Below are positions 17,975 through 27,358 of a stretch of DNA of 64,000 nt, piece by piece. The notes below the pieces were generated by a model. That model saw nothing but the letters and a program-made list of their open reading frames with translations. It ran no database searches and was not told the origin of the DNA. How positions within the stretch are numbered: the first letter of the stretch is position 1; each line of letters begins with the position of its first letter. This DNA comes from Firmicutes bacterium AM41-11 (GTDB taxonomy: Bacteria; Bacillota_I; Bacilli_A; Erysipelotrichales; Erysipelotrichaceae). The DNA lies in contig QUIQ01000004.1 of assembly GCA_003480165.1 (NCBI GenBank), positions 62,001 to 126,000 on the forward strand, read 5' to 3'. The position numbers were made by a program, and so were the translations under genes.

Positions 17975-18433
17975 ATGGATCGTTTGAAAAAATGGATTGA
18001 ACCCATTTTGGCTGAGAATGGTTGTCGTTTGTATGACTTAGAATGGCTAACCAATGAAAAACCACCTTTGTTGCGAATTTCGATTGAGAAATTAGAAGGT
18101 GCTGTGGATTTAGATACTTGCGCTAGTTGTAGCGATGCCATTGGTACATTCTTAGATGAAAAAGACTGGTATGACAAAGAATACAATTTGGAAGTTTGTT
18201 CACCTGGTGCTGAACGCGAACTGAAGAATGAAGAACAAATGCAGAACGCAATTGGTAGCTATGTCTATGTAAAACTTAAAAATCCGAAACAAGGATTGGA
18301 TCATGTGTTTGGAGATTTAAAAGAAGTACAAGAAGAGTCTGTAACGATTCAATATAAAGATAAAACGCGAAATAAAGAAATTGAAATTGATCGAGAAAAT
18401 ATTTCTTTAATTATGACGGCAGTAAAAGTATAG
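17975..18433 (+). CDS. rimP: Ribosome maturation factor RimP
   Basis: Assists late maturation of the 30S subunit. The 152-residue protein has the N-terminal alpha-beta RimP domain, with YDLEWL and an LRISIEK strand, and the family signature LEVCSPGAERELK, followed by an SH3-like C-terminal domain. GGAAGGAG is 6-7 nt before the ATG. First gene of the conserved rimP-nusA-rnpM-ylxQ-infB-rbfA block. Confidence 0.94.
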   Translation: MDRLKKWIEPILAENGCRLYDLEWLTNEKPPLLRISIEKLEGAVDLDTCASCSDAIGTFLDEKDWYDKEYNLEVCSPGAERELKNEEQMQNAIGSYVYVKLKNPKQGLDHVFGDLKEVQEESVTIQYKDKTRNKEIEIDRENISLIMTAVKV

Positions 18434-18442
18434 GAGCTATGT

Positions 18443-20083
18443 ATGAAAGTAAAAGTTAGTGATTTAAAAAACGCATTATTAGGTATTGAATCCAATCGAC
18501 AATTATCTTCTGATATTGTTGAAGGAGCATTGGTTGAAGCTTTATCGAAAGCGTATCGTAAACACGTAAATATTCCTGATGGATATGTACATGTTGCGAT
18601 TGAAAATGGTCACATTCATATCTATCCACAACGTATGGTGGTAGAAGAAGTCGAAGATGATGCTTTGGAATTCTCTCTAGAAGATGCCCAAAAATACAAA
18701 AAAGACGCTAAGATTGGTGATTTAGTTGATGAAGACGAAGTAGATTTTACAGAATTTGACCGTGCAGATGTTAACTTGGCTAAAAATGTCATGAAACAAA
18801 AAATTCGTGAAGCGGAAAAACAATTGGTTTACGAAGAATATTGTGACAAAGTCGATGATATGGTTTTAGGTACAGTTGAAACCGTAGAAGACAAATTCGT
18901 TATCGTTAATATTGGAAAAACTTTAGCAATGATGCGTCGTGTAGACCAAATTCCTACTGAACACTATTATGAAGGCCAAAACTTATTAGTTGTGATTCGG
19001 GAAGTAAATAAAGAAACTCGTGGAGCTCAAGTTTTAGTTAGTCGTTCAACACCTGTTTTTGTTCGTCGTTTATTTGAACGTGAAGTTCCAGAAATCTATC
19101 AAGGAACTATTGAAATTAAAGCCATTGCACGTGAAGCTGGGGAACGTTGTAAAATTGCGGTTTATTCACACAATGAAAACATTGATCCAATTGGGGCATG
19201 TATTGGTCCAAGAGGGCAACGTGTCCAAACCATTATTAATGAATTAAATGGTGAAAAAATTGATATTTTTGAATGGTCGGATAACATCAGTGAATTGATT
19301 CAAAATGCATTGAGTCCAAGTGAATCAGTTGCCGTATTTAAGAATCCTAATGTCGATGATGGATTAGTAGTTGTTGTTCCTGACAATCAACTTTCTTTAG
19401 CCATTGGTAAACGTGGTAAAAATGCGCGTTTAGCGGTTCGTTTATCTAACCATAAGATTGATATTAAATCCGTATCAGAAATGGAAGAAAATGGTGTGGA
19501 TTACATGGCACTTTCCCAACAGATGCAAGATGAATACAATCAGAAGAAAGCCGAAGAACGTGCTTATAAACAACAATTGCGTATTGAAGAGTTGAAGAAT
19601 CAAGATTCTGATCTGGAATCAGTTGAATTACCAGATTTTGAATATGATGATGAGCCAGAAGAAGCAGAAATCATTTTAACGGATTCAGAAAGCGAAGAAG
19701 CTGTAGTACAAGAAGAAGCACCTGCCCAAGAAGAGGTTGTCATTGAGCAACCACAAAAAGAAGAAGATGACATGGAAATTGCTGCGCGTATTGCCAAAGA
19801 GGCTCGTAGTAAAGAGCGTGCTTCTGAAGTAAAAGAGTATACTTCTAAATTCGAAAACTTTGCCGATGCTTCTCACAAAGAAGAAGTGAAACCAGTTAAG
19901 AAAAAGGTTGAAGAACCTAAGAAGAAAGAAGAACCAAAAGAAGAAAAGAAACCGCAATTTGAACAAATGAAGCCAATTTATTCGGATGAAGAATTAGCGG
20001 AAATTGAAGCGGAAGAAGAATACGAAGACAATCGTTGGGATGATGATGTAGATTACGAAGAGTATGATGAATACTACGATTAG
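18443..20083 (+). CDS. nusA: Transcription termination/antitermination factor NusA with long acidic tail
   Basis: Binds RNA polymerase and nascent RNA to modulate pausing and termination. The 546-residue protein has the N-terminal domain, an S1 domain (near GTVETVEDKFVIVNIG), KH1 and KH2 (GACIGPRGQRV and IGKRGKNARLAVRLS), ending near residue 350. This is the usual Firmicutes core of about 350-370 residues. A ~190-residue Glu/Lys-rich, low-complexity extension follows and ends in an Asp/Glu/Tyr-rich tail. It lacks the AR repeats of proteobacterial NusA. The extension's function is unknown; it may be disordered and contact RNA polymerase or ribosome partners. Confidence 0.95.
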   Translation: MKVKVSDLKNALLGIESNRQLSSDIVEGALVEALSKAYRKHVNIPDGYVHVAIENGHIHIYPQRMVVEEVEDDALEFSLEDAQKYKKDAKIGDLVDEDEVDFTEFDRADVNLAKNVMKQKIREAEKQLVYEEYCDKVDDMVLGTVETVEDKFVIVNIGKTLAMMRRVDQIPTEHYYEGQNLLVVIREVNKETRGAQVLVSRSTPVFVRRLFEREVPEIYQGTIEIKAIAREAGERCKIAVYSHNENIDPIGACIGPRGQRVQTIINELNGEKIDIFEWSDNISELIQNALSPSESVAVFKNPNVDDGLVVVVPDNQLSLAIGKRGKNARLAVRLSNHKIDIKSVSEMEENGVDYMALSQQMQDEYNQKKAEERAYKQQLRIEELKNQDSDLESVELPDFEYDDEPEEAEIILTDSESEEAVVQEEAPAQEEVVIEQPQKEEDDMEIAARIAKEARSKERASEVKEYTSKFENFADASHKEEVKPVKKKVEEPKKKEEPKEEKKPQFEQMKPIYSDEELAEIEAEEEYEDNRWDDDVDYEEYDEYYD

Positions 20084-20091
20084 GAGGATCT

Positions 20092-20349
20092 ATGCGTAAA
20101 ATTCCTATGAGAAAATGTGTGGTTACACAAGAAAGATTTCCAAAAAAAGAATTGATTCGTGTGGTACGTACACCAGAAAAGACCATTGAAGTTGATCCTA
20201 CCGGAAAAATGAATGGACATGGTGCATATGTTTCAAAGCGGAAAGAGACAATTTCTTTAGCTAAGAATAATCATGCGTTAGATCGAGCTTTGGAAATGGA
20301 AATTCCTGAAGAAGTGTATACCAAACTTTTGGAGTATGTAGATGAATAA
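20092..20349 (+). CDS. rnpM: RNase P modulator RnpM (YlxR)
   Basis: Small RNA-binding YlxR-family protein; the Firmicutes member is reported to bind RNase P RNA and modulate its activity. The 85 residues show the family pattern PMRKCVVTQ near the N-terminus and GRGAY-like GHGAYVSK in the middle. AGGAGGATCT gives the ribosome site. The gene overlaps ylxQ by 8 nt and lies between nusA and infB as in other Firmicutes. Confidence 0.92.
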   Translation: MRKIPMRKCVVTQERFPKKELIRVVRTPEKTIEVDPTGKMNGHGAYVSKRKETISLAKNNHALDRALEMEIPEEVYTKLLEYVDE

Positions 20350-20626
20350 TACGATTTCCTTATTACAGATTGCCTGGAAAGCAGGTAAGGTTGTTTTTGG
20401 AGATCGTTTGATTCCTGCTATTCAAAAGAATGAAGTTTTTTTGGTTATCATGTCCAGTTCTTGTGGCAATAACCGGAAAAAGAAATTAAAAGATAAGTGT
20501 GCGTTTTATCAGATTCCTTTGATGGAAATAGATGCTTTGCGATTCAATTGCATTTCATCGCGTTCCGTGAATTCATTTGGAATCACGGATAAGCATTTTG
20601 TAGAAGCGATAGAGAAGAAAGGATAG
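20342..20626 (+). CDS. ylxQ: L7Ae-family RNA-binding protein YlxQ
   Basis: Small protein of the L7Ae/L30e/S12e/Gadd45 fold, which binds kink-turn RNA; its cellular role in bacteria is not settled. The 94-residue product has the family N-terminal segment AWKAGKVVFG followed by a strand-rich middle. The start overlaps rnpM and the stop precedes infB by only 6 bp, so the operon is tightly packed. Relative to YbxF/YlxQ homologues (about 80-100 residues) the length is normal. Confidence 0.85.
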   Translation: MNNTISLLQIAWKAGKVVFGDRLIPAIQKNEVFLVIMSSSCGNNRKKKLKDKCAFYQIPLMEIDALRFNCISSRSVNSFGITDKHFVEAIEKKG

Positions 20627-20632
20627 GTGGCT

Positions 20633-22507
20633 ATGGCATATAACAATAACAACAGTAAAAAACCGCAACGTAAAAAGAAACCGTCAAAACATAACAAGGG
20701 TAGAGGTAATCAGCGGAACAAACAACCTGTGCGTCCTGTCAAAAAGGATGAGGTTAAAGAAATTACGTATCATGATACTCTAACCGTTGGTCAGTTAGCG
20801 GAATTGATGCATAAAAATAGTTCGGAAATTATTAAGTTCTTATTCCTTTTAGGTAATATGTCTACAATTAATACCGTATTATCAGATGATGATATTGAAT
20901 TGATTTGTGCAGAATTCAATGTCGAAGTGCATAAAGAAGTTATTATTGAAGAAGACAATATCGAAGATCAATTGGATAACATTGAAGAAGATGAATCCAA
21001 ATTAGTTTCACGTCCACCTGTTGTAACGATCATGGGACATGTTGACCATGGTAAAACAACATTATTGGATACAATTCGTAATACGAATGTAACGGGAGAT
21101 GAATTCGGTGGTATTACCCAACATATTGGTGCTTACCAGGTAAATGTTGGTGATCGTAAGGTTACTTTCTTAGATACGCCAGGTCACGAGGCTTTTACAG
21201 CTATGCGTGCGCGTGGAGCACAAGTAACGGATGTCGTTATCATTGTCGTTGCTGCGGATGATGGTGTTATGCCACAAACCAAAGAAGCCGTTGACCATGC
21301 CAAAGCCGCTGGAGTGCCAATTATTGTTGCTGTCAACAAGATTGATAAACCCGGCGCTAATCCAGATCGTGTAATGAGTGAAATGTCTGAATTAGGTGTT
21401 ATGCCAGAAGAATGGGGTGGCGATACGATTTTCCAACCTGTTTCCGCAAAAACTGGAGAAGGTGTGCAAGACTTATTGGAAACTATTCTATTAGTTTCGG
21501 ATATGCAAGAATTAAAAGCCAATCCTGATGCCATGGCTAGTGGTACCGTTATTGAAGCTAAATTGGATAAAGGTCGTGGACCAGTAGCTACATTGTTAGT
21601 GCAACGTGGTTCGCTTCATTCTGGCGATAGTGTTGTTGTTGGTACTTCTTATGGTCGAGTTCGTCGTATGACGAACGATAAAGGAAAAGAAATCAAATGT
21701 GCGACACCAAGTATGCCAGTTGAAATTATTGGTTTGAATGAGGTTCCTCGTGCAAGTGATGTCTTTATGACTTATTCGACATATAAACAAGCACAATCTA
21801 TTGCACAATCACGTGAAGAAAAACAAATTGAAAAAGAACGTAACAGTACATCTGCTATGTCACTAGAAGACTTAGCTCGTAAAATTAATGAAGAAGACAT
21901 GAAAGAAATTAATGTCATCATCAAAGCCGATGTGCAAGGTTCTGCGGAGGCTTTAAAGGCTTCTATGGAAAAATTGGATGTAGATACTGTTCGTATTAAT
22001 GTTATCCGTTCGACGGTTGGTACGATTAGTGAATCGGATATCTTATTAGCTAGTGCTTCGAATGCCATTATTTATGGATTTAATATTCGACCTACAGCTG
22101 CTGTACGTAAGAAAGCCGAAGAAGAAAATGTTGAAATTCGTCTACACAACATTATCTATAAAGCTTTGGAAGAATTAGAAGCAGCGATGAAAGGTCTTCT
22201 TGCACCAGTTTATCAAGAAGTGGTTATTGGACAAGCTGAAGTTCGTGAAACATATAAGGCTAGTAAAGTTGGTACGATTGCCGGATGTATGGTTACTGAT
22301 GGGGTTGCGAAACGTGATGCCAAAGTTCGTGTCATTCGTGATGGTATTGTGATCTATGAAGGGGTTCTTGGTTCTTTACAACGTTTCAAGGATTCTGTTA
22401 AAGAAGTACAATCGGGCTATGAATGTGGTTTAACTGTCGAAAACTATAATGATATCAAAGTTGGAGATTTGATTGAATTATATGAAGACCAGGAAGTAGA
22501 ACAATAA
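20633..22507 (+). CDS. infB: Translation initiation factor IF-2
   Basis: GTPase that places initiator tRNA on the 30S subunit and promotes subunit joining. The 624-residue form has a short, basic Asn/Lys-rich N-terminus, an IF2-N domain ([13 protein letters not shown]), then the G domain with GHVDHGKTT near residue 140, DTPGHE and NKID, then domains II, III and IV. The ATG at 20633 follows AGGATAGGTGG; the GTG six bases before it is less likely. The N-terminal region is much shorter than in many bacteria. Confidence 0.96.
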   Translation: MAYNNNNSKKPQRKKKPSKHNKGRGNQRNKQPVRPVKKDEVKEITYHDTLTVGQLAELMHKNSSEIIKFLFLLGNMSTINTVLSDDDIELICAEFNVEVHKEVIIEEDNIEDQLDNIEEDESKLVSRPPVVTIMGHVDHGKTTLLDTIRNTNVTGDEFGGITQHIGAYQVNVGDRKVTFLDTPGHEAFTAMRARGAQVTDVVIIVVAADDGVMPQTKEAVDHAKAAGVPIIVAVNKIDKPGANPDRVMSEMSELGVMPEEWGGDTIFQPVSAKTGEGVQDLLETILLVSDMQELKANPDAMASGTVIEAKLDKGRGPVATLLVQRGSLHSGDSVVVGTSYGRVRRMTNDKGKEIKCATPSMPVEIIGLNEVPRASDVFMTYSTYKQAQSIAQSREEKQIEKERNSTSAMSLEDLARKINEEDMKEINVIIKADVQGSAEALKASMEKLDVDTVRINVIRSTVGTISESDILLASASNAIIYGFNIRPTAAVRKKAEEENVEIRLHNIIYKALEELEAAMKGLLAPVYQEVVIGQAEVRETYKASKVGTIAGCMVTDGVAKRDAKVRVIRDGIVIYEGVLGSLQRFKDSVKEVQSGYECGLTVENYNDIKVGDLIELYEDQEVEQ

Positions 22508-22508
22508 T

Positions 22509-22847
22509 ATGTCATTAAAACAAGAACGTTTAGATATGGTTCTTCAAAGAGAAATTTCTAATATTCTCCAATTTGATTTGAAGAATCCAAAACTTGGTTT
22601 TGTCACCGTTACCGATGTTCAATGTACTAAAGACTTATCCATTGCGAAAGTCTATGTCTCTTTTCTAGGAAAACAAGAAAGAAACGATGCCGGAATGCGG
22701 GTGTTAAATCATTCCAAAGGGTATATTCGTTCCGAATTAGCCAAACGTTTAACAATTCGTAAAACACCAGATCTTATTTTCTTACAAGATAAGAGTCTCG
22801 AACGTGGTAATCGAATTGAATCTATCTTACATGATTTAGATAAATAG
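22509..22847 (+). CDS. rbfA: Ribosome-binding factor A
   Basis: Cold-shock and 30S maturation factor that binds near helix 1 of 16S rRNA. The 112-residue product has a KH-like fold and the family segments QREISNILQFDLKNPKLGFVT and GYIRSELAKRL. It starts one base after the infB stop. Last gene of the rimP operon; a nested hairpin terminator follows. Confidence 0.95.
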   Translation: MSLKQERLDMVLQREISNILQFDLKNPKLGFVTVTDVQCTKDLSIAKVYVSFLGKQERNDAGMRVLNHSKGYIRSELAKRLTIRKTPDLIFLQDKSLERGNRIESILHDLDK

Positions 22848-22856
22848 AAGATTTTA

Positions 22857-22898
22857 GGTTAAAATGAGTTAAGGTCTAACTTGTTTTAACCTTTTTTT
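22857..22898 (+). terminator. Terminator after rbfA
   Basis: Outer 8-bp stem GGTTAAAA (22857-22864)/TTTTAACC (22884-22891), with an inner GAGTTA/TAACT arm, then seven T. Confidence 0.88.
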
Positions 22899-22929
22899 AT
22901 AATAAAACTGTTTTGGGAGGTGATGCCTA

Positions 22930-24006
22930 GTGAAGATTTTACATTGTGCCGATATACATTTAGATTCTGCGATGCAAACGCATATGGATAAAGATCAGGC
23001 AATCCAAAGAAATGCAGAAATATTAAAAACTTTTACACGCATGATTGATTATGCGAAAAGCCATCAAATTGCGGTAGTTTTAATTGCGGGTGATTTATTT
23101 GATCGAGATCGAGTGACCAGACGTACAGTTGAATCCGTATTGGATTCCATTCAATCTGCCCCACAAATTGACTTTCTTTATGTCAGTGGTAATCACGATG
23201 CCAAAGCCAATGCCTTTCTGGATAAGGATATTCCAGAAAACTTTAAAGTATTTACAAATGATTGGACAACGTTTGATTATGGAGATGTCTCTATTTCGGG
23301 TATAGAGATGACAAAGGACAATGCGACTACGTTATATGATCAACTTCCAGTTCAAAACAATCGCATTAATATCGTGATGCTGCATGGACAGATTGCATCG
23401 AATTCTGGTGTGGATCTTGTGAATCTTAGTTTATTAAAACAGAAGAACATCCAATATCTAGCTTTAGGTCATATTCATAGTTATGCCTGTGATAGAATCG
23501 ATGAAAATGGAATCTATTGTTATCCAGGATGTTTAGAAGGCAGGGGTTTTGATGAATGTGGACCTAAAGGTTTTGTGACGATTGATACCGATACTAGAAA
23601 TTTATCTTGTACCTTTATTCCTTTTGCTTCACGAATGCTTCATCGTGTAAATGTAGATGTTTCTGGTGCAGCCACAAATCATGCCGTTTATCAAAAAATG
23701 AAAGAAGCAGCTGCCGATATTTCAAAAAATGATATGGTGGAATTTGTTTTGAAGGGGCAAACGGATTTTTCTAGCCAAATTGCTTCAGAATATCTTTATA
23801 GTCTCATTCATAATGATTATTACTTTGTGAAGTTAAAAGATGAAATGAAACCGGCTTATGATCCGGATGTCTATTCGAAGGATATATCCTTAAAGGGTGA
23901 ATTTATTCGTTTGGTTATGCAAAATAAGGATCTTAGTGAGGAAGAAAAACTACAAATTATTCGTACAGGACTAGAAGCTTTGTCGGATGAGGAGATTACC
24001 GTATGA
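22930..24006 (+). CDS. yhaO: DNA repair exonuclease, Mre11/SbcD-like (YhaO family)
   Basis: Calcineurin-like metallophosphoesterase expected to cut DNA in complex with the ATPase encoded next. The 358-residue protein shows CADIHLDS (8-15 region), GDLFDRDR near residue 56, GNHD near residue 92, HGQI near residue 148 and GHIHSY near residue 180, the five Mre11-type metal motifs. A C-terminal capping region follows. It starts with GTG, which is favoured by GGGAGGTGAT at ideal spacing. Overlaps yhaN by 4 nt (ATGA). A -10-like TATAAT overlaps the preceding terminator T-run (22898-22903), but no good -35 is seen. Confidence 0.88.
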   Translation: MKILHCADIHLDSAMQTHMDKDQAIQRNAEILKTFTRMIDYAKSHQIAVVLIAGDLFDRDRVTRRTVESVLDSIQSAPQIDFLYVSGNHDAKANAFLDKDIPENFKVFTNDWTTFDYGDVSISGIEMTKDNATTLYDQLPVQNNRINIVMLHGQIASNSGVDLVNLSLLKQKNIQYLALGHIHSYACDRIDENGIYCYPGCLEGRGFDECGPKGFVTIDTDTRNLSCTFIPFASRMLHRVNVDVSGAATNHAVYQKMKEAAADISKNDMVEFVLKGQTDFSSQIASEYLYSLIHNDYYFVKLKDEMKPAYDPDVYSKDISLKGEFIRLVMQNKDLSEEEKLQIIRTGLEALSDEEITV

Positions 24007-27000
24007 AACTATTAAAGTGTCATGTAGAAAACTTTGGAAAATTATCAAATTTCGATTATACATTTTCCGATGGCTTAAATGTTTTTCAAGCACCAAATGG
24101 TTTTGGGAAAAGTACGCTAGCGGCCTTTATTAAAGCGATGTTGTATGGTTTCAATAAAACAAGTTCCCAAGATCTTCAAAAAAATGATCGTAAAAAGTTT
24201 CTACCTTGGCAAGGTGGTAAATATGGTGGAAGTTTAGATTTTCAGATTGCGGATACAAAGTATCGGGTTTGGCGAAGTTTTGGGAAAACAGCGAAAAAAG
24301 ATGCGTTTTCCTTGTATGATTTAACGCATCGTAAAGATAGCACTTTGTATAGTGAAAACCTTGGCGAAGAGATTTTTCAATTGGATGCCGAGTCTTTTAT
24401 GCGGAGTATTTATTTGCCCCAAATCATGCGTACAGATACTTCATTGACAACATCGATTCGAACGAAACTAAATAATTTAGTAGATAATACGGATGATTTA
24501 AATAATTATGAATCAGCCATTACGAGAATCGAAACGGCGCGAAAAGCTTATAAAAAATTTCGTGGAAGCGGGGGAAAGGTGGATGAAATCCAAAACCAAA
24601 TCCTACAATTGGAAGAAACATTAGCGGATTTAGAGGCTAAAAAAATTCCTTTGGAAGATCTTACGCAACAATTAACGGATCTTTTAGTTCTGCATAAACA
24701 ATATGAACACGAGCTATCGTCTTTGCATCAAAGAATTCTCGATACATCCAGCTATGAAAGAGATAAAACGATACAGGATCAGTTATCAAAATTAAAGCAA
24801 GATCTTTCAAATGTGGAAGCAGACATACAAAAGATTGAAAAGCTTTATCCAAAGGGTTTGCCGTTAAAAGAAGAAGTTCTACAAATGAACCGGAATTTGG
24901 AAACTTTGCATCAAACCGAGGACTCTTTGGAACATCTGGCTCTTAATCAAGAAGATATAGAGACAAAAGAAAGCGGGCAATTGCTTTTTTCGGATGCTGA
25001 AAAATGCAATAAGGATATTCAAACTTGCCAAGAAAAGATTCATGCCTTAGTTCAAGTAGATGCACAATCCAATCCATCTTTTTCAAAGGAAGAAGTCTTG
25101 GAAAGAGAGACACTAAATCAACGCTTTATGGATGGTGTGCCTAGTAAGGAAGAGATGGATAAATGGGAGGCAGAACTACAAAGTCTTGCCCAGAAACAAG
25201 GGGCTTTACAGGCACAAGAATTAAGTGCAACTGAGGCGGAAAGTTTATCTAAGCTGACTAGATTCTTTAAGGATAAACCAGTTCATGAAGCAGAATTGCA
25301 GCGCTGTGAAGAAACAATAAATGAAGTGCATGCACTAGAAAATAAACAAAAGGCCTTACATCTTTCTTTGGCTGATCAAAAGGAATGGGAACGATTAAGT
25401 CAGATTTTTTCTCTAGAAGTTCCAGATGATGAGATAATCTATCAGAAACAAAAAGCCTGTTCGCATATAGATGAATTAACTCGTAAACAAGATGAACTTG
25501 CAATGGATGTTCAATCTGAAACAGATAAGAAAAATTCCCTGGCTTTGAAATCTCTTCTTCTATTTGGTGGTTTACTACTTTGTATCAGTATTCTTTGTTT
25601 CGTTCTGGCAAAGATTTCTCTAGGGGCTATTTTTGTCGTTGTGGGATTTGGAATGATTCTTTGTGCGATTTGGATGCATACCAAACAAATAGTAAATCAA
25701 GGCTCTTCTAAGCAGAATCGTTCGATAAGTGATGAGCAGATGCAAGAGCTTTATTCGATGCAAAAAGATCTTAAAGCGTTCTTATTAAAGTTTTATGCGG
25801 ATGCTTCTTGTCCAAATGAAAAGCTTACACAGTTATTAGTAGATAAGAGTCATTATTTGCAGTTAGAAACACGACTTAATGAAATGGATAATGAGCGTTT
25901 GCTTCTGGAAAAAGAACGAGATGCCAAACAAGCCTTTATTTTAAATTTGTATCATCGTTATTATCCAAACCAACCGTATCAAGAACATTTTTTGACGGAT
26001 TTGAGAAACAACTGGCAAATGGTTCAATCGCTACATTCTAGACAAAAGGAAATTCAAGTTGCACGTAATAAGTTGTACCAAGAAATCATTGAAATCGAGT
26101 CGGATTTAGAAACTGTATTAATGAAATACAAGGTTGTAGAAAAAGGTGATTTGGCAGATCAAATACAGAGCTTGGAAGAAGATGTGAAAACAGCTTCCAG
26201 ATATAATGCCAAGTGGGCAAAGACAAAAGAAAACAGAGAAAGAGTCCATGCCCAAAAACAGCAATTTCAGTGTGAAATTGAAGCAATCTTTCAGTCTTAT
26301 GATGTCTATTCGCCAGATGAAACGTATGAAAACTTGTTGGAGCAATTAAGAGAAAAATTTGATGCGTATTTAAATGCGTCAAAACATATTAATGAATATC
26401 ATACAAAGAAAGAAGGCTTGGAAAAACAAGCAGCCCTATTGCATCAAGCACTTGAACTTTTTATGGATACCTATGCTTTGCAGGCTCCGTTAAATGAACA
26501 AAAGCTTTCTAGGATTTTAGATGATCTCACGAATTATTCCTTTCAGCTTGGTCAAAAAACAAATTTAGAACAGGAAATAGAGAAGTTTAAGTTGAAGTAT
26601 CCGGAATGGTCAGGGCTTATGAGTGATACAGTTGTATCAGAGCCATCTTTATCTTTGGAAGAATTAAAAGTACAAGAAGAAAAAAAGATGCAAGAATTTA
26701 AAGATTGTGAGAAGAATCTTCAAGTCATCCGGCAAAAACGCAAATTGCTCTTAGAAGAAGTTGAACAGATTCCTCAACTGAATGATCAAGTTGTCTATTT
26801 AAAAGACAAGTTACTCGAATCGCAACACAGCTGTGAAGTCTTAGATACAACGAAACATTTCTTAGAACAAGCCAAGGACAATCTTTCCAATCGATATCTT
26901 GGCCCGGTCGAACAGCGTTTTCTTTTCTATGTGAAGGAACTATTCGGCGATTCTTTTCATTCCTTGTTGGTGGATCAGGATTTACATGTTCAAATCGATG

Positions 27001-27251
27001 AGCAGGGCAGCAATCGAAAAGTCGATTATTTTAGTACAGGTACGATTGATTGCATTATGCTTTGTATGCGACTTGCATTAATGGATGTTTTATTTAAACA
27101 GGAAAAACCATTTTTACTTTTGGATGATCCTTTTGTGAATTTAGATGATATCCATACCAAACGGGTTCTAAAAATGTTAGACACGATTGCCAAAGAAAAA
27201 CAAGTCATCTATATGGTTTGCCATAGCATTCGAGGAAAGGCTTGTTTATAA
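24003..27251 (+). CDS. yhaN: SMC/Rad50-like ATPase with internal membrane segments (YhaN family)
   Basis: Large ABC-type ATPase partner of YhaO. The 1082-residue protein has an N-terminal half-site with Walker A PNGFGKST (31-38), long coiled coils, two adjacent hydrophobic segments at about residues 515-560 between the coils, and a C-terminal half-site with Walker B PFLLLDDPFVNLDD near residue 1036. The hydrophobic hairpin replaces the zinc hook of Rad50/SbcC, as in Bacillus YhaN, so the complex is probably membrane-tethered. Translationally coupled to yhaO and closed by a strong terminator. Confidence 0.88.
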   Translation: MKLLKCHVENFGKLSNFDYTFSDGLNVFQAPNGFGKSTLAAFIKAMLYGFNKTSSQDLQKNDRKKFLPWQGGKYGGSLDFQIADTKYRVWRSFGKTAKKDAFSLYDLTHRKDSTLYSENLGEEIFQLDAESFMRSIYLPQIMRTDTSLTTSIRTKLNNLVDNTDDLNNYESAITRIETARKAYKKFRGSGGKVDEIQNQILQLEETLADLEAKKIPLEDLTQQLTDLLVLHKQYEHELSSLHQRILDTSSYERDKTIQDQLSKLKQDLSNVEADIQKIEKLYPKGLPLKEEVLQMNRNLETLHQTEDSLEHLALNQEDIETKESGQLLFSDAEKCNKDIQTCQEKIHALVQVDAQSNPSFSKEEVLERETLNQRFMDGVPSKEEMDKWEAELQSLAQKQGALQAQELSATEAESLSKLTRFFKDKPVHEAELQRCEETINEVHALENKQKALHLSLADQKEWERLSQIFSLEVPDDEIIYQKQKACSHIDELTRKQDELAMDVQSETDKKNSLALKSLLLFGGLLLCISILCFVLAKISLGAIFVVVGFGMILCAIWMHTKQIVNQGSSKQNRSISDEQMQELYSMQKDLKAFLLKFYADASCPNEKLTQLLVDKSHYLQLETRLNEMDNERLLLEKERDAKQAFILNLYHRYYPNQPYQEHFLTDLRNNWQMVQSLHSRQKEIQVARNKLYQEIIEIESDLETVLMKYKVVEKGDLADQIQSLEEDVKTASRYNAKWAKTKENRERVHAQKQQFQCEIEAIFQSYDVYSPDETYENLLEQLREKFDAYLNASKHINEYHTKKEGLEKQAALLHQALELFMDTYALQAPLNEQKLSRILDDLTNYSFQLGQKTNLEQEIEKFKLKYPEWSGLMSDTVVSEPSLSLEELKVQEEKKMQEFKDCEKNLQVIRQKRKLLLEEVEQIPQLNDQVVYLKDKLLESQHSCEVLDTTKHFLEQAKDNLSNRYLGPVEQRFLFYVKELFGDSFHSLLVDQDLHVQIDEQGSNRKVDYFSTGTIDCIMLCMRLALMDVLFKQEKPFLLLDDPFVNLDDIHTKRVLKMLDTIAKEKQVIYMVCHSIRGKACL

Positions 27252-27262
27252 AGAAAGATTTT

Positions 27263-27301
27263 ATGTCATAACTAAGTTTCTCTTAGTTATGGCATTTTTT
27301 T
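27263..27301 (+). terminator. Terminator after yhaN
   Basis: A 14-bp stem (ATGTCATAACTAAG/CTTAGTTATGGCAT, one G-T pair), 5-nt loop, followed by seven T (27295-27301). Confidence 0.93.
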
Positions 27302-27346
27302 GATTTTGTGTAGAGGAAAAGCTACATGAAATGGGAGATGGTTGGC

Positions 27347-27352
27347 TATAAT
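27347..27352 (+). promoter_or_regulatory. -10 box 6 nt before a PfkB-kinase ATG
   Basis: TATAAT at 27347-27352 with exactly 6 nt to the ATG at 27359. No convincing -35 at 16-18 bp. It lies downstream of an alternative ATG at 27326, so the two start-site models exclude each other. Confidence 0.4.
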
Positions 27353-27358
27353 AGGGTT

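Noticed and set aside
19600..19966. Two minus-strand frames inside nusA
   Set aside because: Antisense shadows of the Glu/Lys-rich tail; the Phe/Leu/Ser-rich product is a by-product of GAA/AAG codons.
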